DNA of 64,000 nt, from the NCBI GenBank assembly GCA_917880885.1, contig OU862913.1, positions 1,612,001 through 1,676,000 of the forward strand, read 5' to 3'. Positions 36,101 to 45,100 of the stretch are shown here, in pieces (position 1 is the stretch's first letter; each line of letters opens with the position of its first letter). This stretch comes from Limnephilus marmoratus (lineage: Eukaryota > Arthropoda > Insecta > Trichoptera > Limnephilidae). The notes under the pieces are model-generated. The model saw nothing but the letters and a program-made list of their open reading frames with translations, was not told the DNA's origin and did no database searches. The translations under genes and the position numbers were made by a program.

Positions 36101-39100
36101 TGTCTTTTCTATTCGATTCCCTATTCCCGAACATTCCATAACATTCCAGAATGTTCTGAAATGTTGTGGAATGCTATCGAATACTCCCAAATGTTCTTGA
36201 AATTTCTAGAGGGCGAAACTTTCAGCCCTTATATCTTCAGAAGCACGCCTTTCAGGTAAAAACGGGCACCAAACTATATAACTCCCTTGATCGTACCGGG
36301 ACTCGTTTCTGAGTTTTAGCGGCACACTTTCCTTTAAATATACTAGCTGAAGTCCCCGGTGATGCCCGGGATTTACATAGAGTTTTCGAAATCAAATGTA
36401 GACAGTGATCTTACTCTTATTTTGCAGGTCTTATATGCAAAATTTCATCAACCTCGGCATAAAACTGTAGATTTTCATACAAATCAAATCCACACTGCCC
36501 GCTTGGCAACCCGCTCATCCACCATATACAGACTTTCTCCTTTACATATATATTATATATTCCTACCAATTTACACAAAACCTTGACAAATTATATACCA
36601 AAATCTTCCTCATGAATCACTTTATCTATTGGTGAAAACCGTATGAAAATCAGTTCAGTAGTTTTTGAGTTTATCGCGAACAGACAGAGAGACGCGCTGG
36701 AGGAATTTAATCCTATGGGAACGTACCCATACTACGTGACCAACTTTTTGCAATTTTAAACCCCCCCCCCCCCCCCCCGGTGACCAAAATCCTAAGCAAC
36801 CCGCCGCTCATTTGTATGGAGCGTGACATTTTGAAGACCCCCCCACCCCCTAAACGTGTCACGTAGTATGGGTACGTTCCCTATCCTATTATATAATATA
36901 ATATACTAGCAGACCCGGCCACATGTTGCTGTTTCTAACGAAACAAACACAACGCCATTACCCAACCTTTATAAAATACACACCACCTGCTCGCCCACTG
37001 CCCGCTGTCTGAATTGAATATTTGAATTTTCTCTACTATAATAAGCATGTATTATGCATATACTCTTGAATCACTCTATCTATTGGTGAAAACCGCATGA
37101 AAATCCGTTGCGTAGTTTAAAAGATCTATGCGCACATACATTTTGAGCGACTTTATTTTATACTATGTAATGATAGTATATATAATGTATAATATTAATT
37201 GTAAAGGCGAAAGTTTGTATGGATGTATGGATGTCTGGATGTATAGATGTATGTTTGTTACTCTTTCACACAAAAATACTGAATGGATTTTAAAATTGTT
37301 TCACTAATAGAAAGCTACATTATTTGCGAGTACTGTAGGCTGTATATATTGGTAAGCTCTGGCGTTATGAAATTATTTATGATATGCTTATTGTCCAGAC
37401 GAAAAACAAAGCGTTGCTAAGTAATTGTTTGACGTGCGCTGTCATTTTGTTATTTGTTTAGGTTAGATAGTTGAAATTTACTACGCGTGTTCGATTGTTA
37501 CGTTTTAAAAAGTGGCACGCGAGCTGTTTGAAAAATGAATGTAACGGGTATGGAGGGATGATGATGAAGGGGGGGGGGGTGAGGGGGTGGGGGAGAGGGG
37601 GGGGGGGCACGTGCGAAGCCGGGGGCAAAGGCTAGTTTATATTATGCAGAGATATAATATTGATTACTTACCTCCAATATTTTTTAAAGCATTTTGCATG
37701 GCAGACATTTCTTCTCTTTTTTCTTCTTGGGTCGAATGCATTTCTTTAAAAGTTGAAGTACAGTTCTGTTCTGTAAATAAAAGGAGAACGGAAAAGGTAA
37801 TTTGAAAAGATTAATCTTTTTATTATTATCGTGATAATTCACGATTACGGCACCGTGAAAAAAGGCAATAAACCATGAATTTATCTGGACCTGCCCTAAG
37901 TGATAAAAGCGTATTATTTCCCCCTCCTCATAACGGTTCCATGGAGCCGGCTCGGCTTACGAGAGCCCCACTTGAATCTAAAACATGTGACGTCATCATT
38001 CTTGCCCTGACCAGCGCGGAGTTCGTATCGTACATTTTACGAACAAAATATGAGAGCTTGTGCTATACATTATACCCTAGTACTCGTATATATGGATATA
38101 GCAAATGTGGGCGTTTCTCCAGTGAGCTCGTCGCTGGTTACAGGGGTAAGTAAATTATGAAACATTTGTAAAAGTGTCTTAACTAAATACGGCACCAAAA
38201 TATTTCTCTGTGAAAAAGGGCGAAGTTTACTTTGCGCATTTGGACTAGCAAATATGTTAATAACGTGGCGGGCAATTCGCGCTCCCATGTAAAAAGGTCT
38301 ATTCATTCAAAAGCAGATTTTGCTTTTAAGAACTAAATGATGATATTATAACGCGAGAATCCTATACCTATACTGTTAGATTGATTTTTTAACAAATCAC
38401 AGTCATCTTTCCCCTCTTGGCCCTTCATAGTTTGGTTTTACCCCTCATCTGTATCTTCCCGTCTATCCATTTGGATGTCTATGCAATAAACATACGATCC
38501 TTATCACCTGTCTTATGCTGCAGCTCTTTCAGAAGATGAGATACACTGAGAAACATTTTATCTTAACAGACGGATTGCAATCTTTAGAGCGCAGGCGTCA
38601 GGTGGGAAGGCTCTCCTTGTTCTACCGGTATTACAATGGAAGATGCTCCGAGGAACTAGGGTCATTGATCCCTTCGGCATCGATGCATAGTCGGGAAACA
38701 CGCCAAACGCGTGCCCAACATTTGTACACGGTTGACATTTTTTCACATGAGAACGGGTCGTTTCTTTGACTCGTTCTTGTGTTCAACAGCTCGGCTGTGG
38801 AATGGTTTGCCGGCCTCTGTGTTTCCTCCTTCCTGCAACATGGGTATCTTCAAGACCAATGTTCATTCCTTCCTCTCCTCAAAAAAACCCTCCACACAGC
38901 ATCCCAGATGACGTAGACCCTGAGGGAAATTATTTTCCTCAGGGCCTCCTGTGTGGAGTTAATGTAAAAAAAAAACAGACATACGTACGGATAAGTTTTA
39001 AGATTTTTACGGCCAAAAGCATTTTCGTTATTTGTTTTCGGGGTGTTATGCCGTGTTGCGCTACCTCCTTCTTTAGCCAACGTTTCGGACATCGTTGCAG

Positions 39101-42100
39101 TGTTCATCATCAGGGCAGATCCGGCAGATCCGAACATACGTACGGTCTGTTTCCTACAAAGGTAAAAAGTTATACTTTTCTTGCATCTTTCTCTCACAAA
39201 CGGCCGACGGCCGGCGTAGTCCAGCGGTAGGGCTCTTGACTAGCACTCCGAAGGTCGCGGGATCGAATCCCGGCGTGGCAAATAAAATGTATTTGATTAA
39301 TTTGTGTTATTTCACAATTAATTGATTTAAAATAATATATAGTACCTATATTTGCGGCACGTTCCAGAGTGGAAGATACTCTCAGTATCGCCCTGGCGTA
39401 AGACCACCTTTCAGAATTTAAACTTTGCTTGAAATGGCGTTAGCCGTGTTTGATGACCAAATCTGAATAGCCAGGTACTTCCCCACCTTCCTCTTCCCCA
39501 TCTCCTTCCCTTCCCCATTACCTTCAGCCTCACAACATACCCCATTTGGGGATGCCATAGTCCCACTGGCTCCAGACGGGAGCAGTAATTGGGACTCTTG
39601 TGCGCTATTCATGTAAAAAAAACTGCACCGTGACGTTTCCGTAGATCTTTGTAATTACTAACATACCCACTAGTTTATTTCTACGCCATTTACAACTTAG
39701 AAACGTTCTCCTTTACCGTAATGCACTATCTTTCCTTAAATTTATCTGTATACCTACCTTTCATAAGATGTTTTCTAGTTATATTTTATCTTTGTAATTA
39801 CTAACATACCCACTAGTTTATTTCTACGCCATTTACAACTTAGATACGTTCTCCTTTACCGTAATGCACTATCTTTCCTTAAATTTATCTGTATACCTAC
39901 CTTTCATAAGATGTTTTCTAGTTATATTTTTATATTTTATCTTTTTTTATTTAAAAACTGTCTCTGTATTATAAACTTGTCGTGTAAAAGCCCATCAGAG
40001 CGTTGAAAATTAATAAATAAAAAATCAGCCTTTATTTCTTTGCGATTATCCACATTTCTCATTCGGTCATACATGGTTTTATCACACATTCGTCTCAGGT
40101 ATGTCATTTCAACAGCATTCAGTTAACTTTCATTCTTCCTCTGCCAGTTCCATACCTTTTTTTTACATTAACTCCACCCAGGAGGCCCTGAGGAAAATAA
40201 TTTCCCTCAGGGCCTATGTCATCTGGGATGCTGTGTGGAGGGTCTTTTTGAGGAGAGGAAGGAATGAACATTGGTCTTGAAGAGACCCATGTTGTAGGAA
40301 GGAGGAAACACAGAGGCCGGATATACCGGCATACCGGCATATAGATACCTCATTTCCATATATCAGGATAGGTATCAGGACTCCATTATGGACTGCTAGC
40401 TTCGCTTCTTTTGACAGTTTTTTTTTATCAACGCCAACGGCATTCCGTCCTCCATTAATGAAGTTACCTGTATTTACCCTTCTTTCTATATCTCTATCAG
40501 CCTTCCCATCTCTTATAAACATACTACCCAGATACACAAACTCATCCACCTGCTCCAAGTATTCATCATTCACAACTATATTGCACACTGCTTTGGTTCT
40601 CTCTCTTTCAAACAGCATGACTTTAGACTTACTTACATTCATCATTAACTCATTCTTCATACATACTTCGTTCATCCTAGACACGAGAGACTGTAGATCT
40701 TCCATATGGTTAGAAATCAGCACCGCATCACCAGCATACAACAGGCAGCATACTTTCAGATAACTCAATTTCGCGCCCAATCCCATCTCTTTCAAGGTAT
40801 AGTTAATGTGAAATGTTAAATATCTGATACGGGATGTTATTAGTCTTTTACTTGTTGACATGACCTCTACACGAGAAACATAATTCCCCTGAAGGCCTAT
40901 TAGATATTTGGGGATGCCGTGTGGAGATTATTTTTTTTTAATTAGCTCCACACAGGAGGCCGTGTGCAGAATTTTTTAAGGAAAGGAAGGAGATGAAGTT
41001 CTGGGTAGGAAATAGGTGTCCAGGCGTAACGGACGAATGAACCCTCTAACCGCGGTATCTAGATGGCTCTCAACGTGGGTGATAACGCCCCCTTATGGGC
41101 GTTTCAGACCTTCAGGGGGGCGGTAGAAGACAAATGGAAAATTGGGGGGGCATTTCAGACTTTCAGGGGGGGCGGTAGGAGACCCAGAGAAACCCATCCT
41201 ATCTTGTCCCATCCCATCCCATTAGGGGGAGGCGTCTACTAATATCTACAGAAATTCCAAAAACTGAAAAAATCGGACTAATATCTATGAGAACCGAAGT
41301 GCGTACGAATATCTACAGCTCAAACTGCTGACTAATATCTATGAGAACCAAAGTGTGGACGAATATCTACAGCACTGGCAGAGGTTGGATTTGCAATTAT
41401 ATATAGCATATTGGAACGATATATTGCGTATCAGTTTAAAAAACTTAATTTATGTATGTATGTATGTAAAAATCCCTAATATCGGACACATTTAGCTGAT
41501 TATTAAGGTTTTGGGTTTTTGTTTTAACAGCTTTCTTTATTTCAAGTGCTTCTAAATTATTTAGTCTGTTACCATGACTATTTCTATGTGAGTTAGGTTA
41601 GGTTAGTTTAGGTTGTGGTGTTGTGTATTTCAAAATAAATAAATATCTTTGTATTATGACCTCCATGTTTGTTCAATAAATTATTGTCCTCGTTAACAGA
41701 AAAATACGTAATATTATGCAAAAACTTCATGTAGGTACGTACTTGAAACGTTTAAGCCTTTACGTAATTAGTAATTACGTAATTGAAGTAGGTAATTTAT
41801 GCTTTTCCATACAACCGCTTGCTCAGCTGCCCTCTGTAGATATTAGTCTAACCTACGCTTTGTAGATATTAGTCAACACTGGGACCGTCATAGATATTCG
41901 TCCGACCTTAGCTCTGTAGATATTAGTCAACACTCTGAAGTTCGTAGATATTAGTTCAACATATGAGCTGTAGATATTCGTTTGACATACAGGCTGTAGA
42001 TATTAATATCTGGAGTCCATTAGGGGCCATCCATCCACAAAAATATTTTTCCTATCCCATTATGCCCTCTCCGTTTTGGCAAATGTAACCCTGTCGTGGT

Positions 42101-45100
42101 ATCCCATTATGCCCCCTTCGTCGTGGACAATTGCTGTTTCGGATTCACGAGTTAGGGGGCGCTAGAAATAAATAATATTCTCATAGTGGGCGGTGGGCAA
42201 CTAAAAGTTCAGAATCTATGATCTAAAGCAGGGTTTCCCAACCTTTATTTGGCCGAGCCTCCCCGAACCAAAAAAAATATTTCCATGCCCCCTTAGGGGT
42301 CGTCCATTAATCACTTGGAGCTCGAAAGGGGGGGAGAGTTCGGAAAATAATTATGAAATATCACAAGGGGGGGGGGGGGGTACAATGAGATATCACGTGT
42401 ATTTATTATGCCTACATTTAAAGATAATATTCTGAAAATTTCAATTTACTTTGTACTAAAAATCTACACGTGATTTTGGGTATGGAGGGGGAAAGGGTAG
42501 TTTAAAATCTCACCACACATCATAAGGGGGTTAAAAAGTTGCTAAAAAAACATCACGTGATTAATGAACGACCCCTTAATTATGTTTCAACAAAATTAAG
42601 AAACACATTTTTTTATATTTTAACTAAATTATTTATTTGAATTTCGAATAGTTACTATACAGATACAATATATTTATTTATTATCGATCTTTAATAGAAG
42701 AGTAGGTACACTTTTAACCATTAATTACTTTCACATTTACATTTCTTAGTTTTCTTTTAAATTTTAAATATTATTTTATTATTATTTTTAATTTATTTAA
42801 ATTATATTTTTATAATTAGATAATGACTAACAACTTTCAAAGTAATTTTAGAACAAATAAATAAAAAAAACTTTTAAGGTACTGATGGGATACTTGAGCT
42901 AGCATGCTCTGTACCAGTTGGTCGATTCTGGGATCAGTCTTTGCTAGAGCTATGGTTAAAACTTATTACGCCCCCCCTGACATTTCTCTACGCCCCCCTA
43001 GAGGGGCGTGCCCCCCTGGTTGGGAAGTCCTGATCTAAAGATTCCGGGTGGGGAAGATAAAAGACCTCCCTCAACCAGTCTCTGTTAATCGATCCTGCCC
43101 ACCACACGGCAGGCAGGTAGATGCATCGGCCGCCAAGACCTGGACAAACCTCACCCCATGAACCGAGGTCAACCACAGGTCACCAAACGTAGCGAACCAC
43201 TTGGGGGTGACTTGTGGCAGAGATGTTGGATATCCGGTTGGTGGTTCCCGGGCGGCTGTAACCATACTCGCCTCCCTAATCTACAGGAAATGAGGAAGTC
43301 CCGTGAAGGAAAAATATACGAGGGGTGGGTAGGAATCTGCGGTTCGGTGCGTCCAGGAGTAATGAACGTATGAATCTATGCTTCCCAATGCAATGCGAGA
43401 GAGTCCTGCTGGAGAGGTCAAAAGATCTTCCTTAACCAGTCTCTCCCGATCCGGCCTGCCACGCAGTTGATGGGCGGACGCATCATCGCAAGACCTAGAC
43501 AAACCTCACCCCGTGAACTCGGACACCGCTGCTAAATCACTAAACGTAATCACAATAAACATTTAGCAATTTGGGAGGCGGGTATGGGTACCGCTGCCCC
43601 GGGAACCATTTATTGGATAAGGGTCATTCCACGGTTTCGTTCAAATCGCATGTTCTCGCAAAAAAGTCATATGAAATTGAATGTTTTTCAAGAAAATTTT
43701 ATTGGAAAATGTAGCTATTTAAAAAAGGAAAAAGGAGTATTTCCCAGATTAGCCATTTGTTACTTAATTACTTTATGATATATAAAAAACATGCTAAAAT
43801 TTCATTACCTTCCCCGTGAAAATGAGGTACCGGTAAATTGATCTACAAATAAGAACAGTTTACACTAGTAAAATTACTACATTCATTAATCGACCTGTAT
43901 GTACAACTAATTATGCATATTTACTTGTATTTAATTTATTTTTAAAGCTACTGTATCATAGAAAGAATTGAGATTTTGATTTTGTCCAGAAAAAATCGTC
44001 GTAGTCCTCCGCGAAAGCGGTAATTAAAATTGTGACCGCGTTTGTCCCTGTTGGTCAGCTGCTGTATCCCCCTCCGTACCTCCGTTACTAACCAGGGTAT
44101 CACTACATCTAGACGGGGGAAGCCGTTCGTCGCTGAATAAAGAAATATCTGCGATCTCCGTGCTCGAAAACAACTTTGTCACCGACCAGGCATCATTACC
44201 TTCCAGCATTTTTTAAAGTAAGTACATGTTTTAAAAATTCGAATCATATGTCTATAAACTGTATTTAGTCGGACTATTTTTGATTGAATCATACAGATTT
44301 GTAATGCCAACATTAAGCGAGTAATTGAGAAAAAACTGTCAAAACTTCATTACCCTCCGATTCATTACCTTCCGTATCGTCAAAATTTTTGCCGGATGAT
44401 AATGTAGAGGTTTGGAGGGTAATGAAACTTTTGTAAGGGTTATTTTTACGAGCATCTGGGACCATGTTTGGGGGTTAATAAAAGCTAATATTATAAATAA
44501 ATGCAGTTTCTTGCGTTCTGGCGTCGGACAATTTCGGTTTTGGTGAAATACATATTTTTGTTTTATTTTCTTTCTGATGTGGAAAAAAATTCCGTTAAAT
44601 TTTACCCTGCAAATTTTTATTTGAAAATTGATTTTTTATTCAATGATATAATGATTCAAATGTAAACGAATATATTATACAAATGATTTAACTATTCACC
44701 CTACAGTCTCAAGATCTTTCATTAGTTAGTTGTCTTTCAAAACTGACGAATTTTTACATAATTTCAAGTTTCTAAACAAAGCCAAATTTAAACAAAAATC
44801 TACATAACTGGGCATCAAGAGTCCAACGTTAATTTCTTGATTAAAAAACGGTATTACAACTGTTACATTTTAAATCATTTAGGGTAAAAAATAATTAAAC
44901 AAAGATATAAAAGTGGTAACATTTGTTGGACTCTCTTGTAAAAGTTCTTCGACTTCTCACTTTCCGATACTTATGATATTTTTTCTTTCTTATTTGTTAC
45001 GGGCTTAACCACTATAAAACACAATGGCAAAGTTAAATAAAAATCTGAAAAATTAAGAAAAGCTATCCAAGGACAGTCTACGTAAGCAACAAAAATATAC

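Noticed and set aside
44024..44209. Extra exon of the Scabrous-like gene in intron 1
   Set aside because: It lies inside the GGGTCATTCC element, and exon 1 to exon 2 already join in frame without it.
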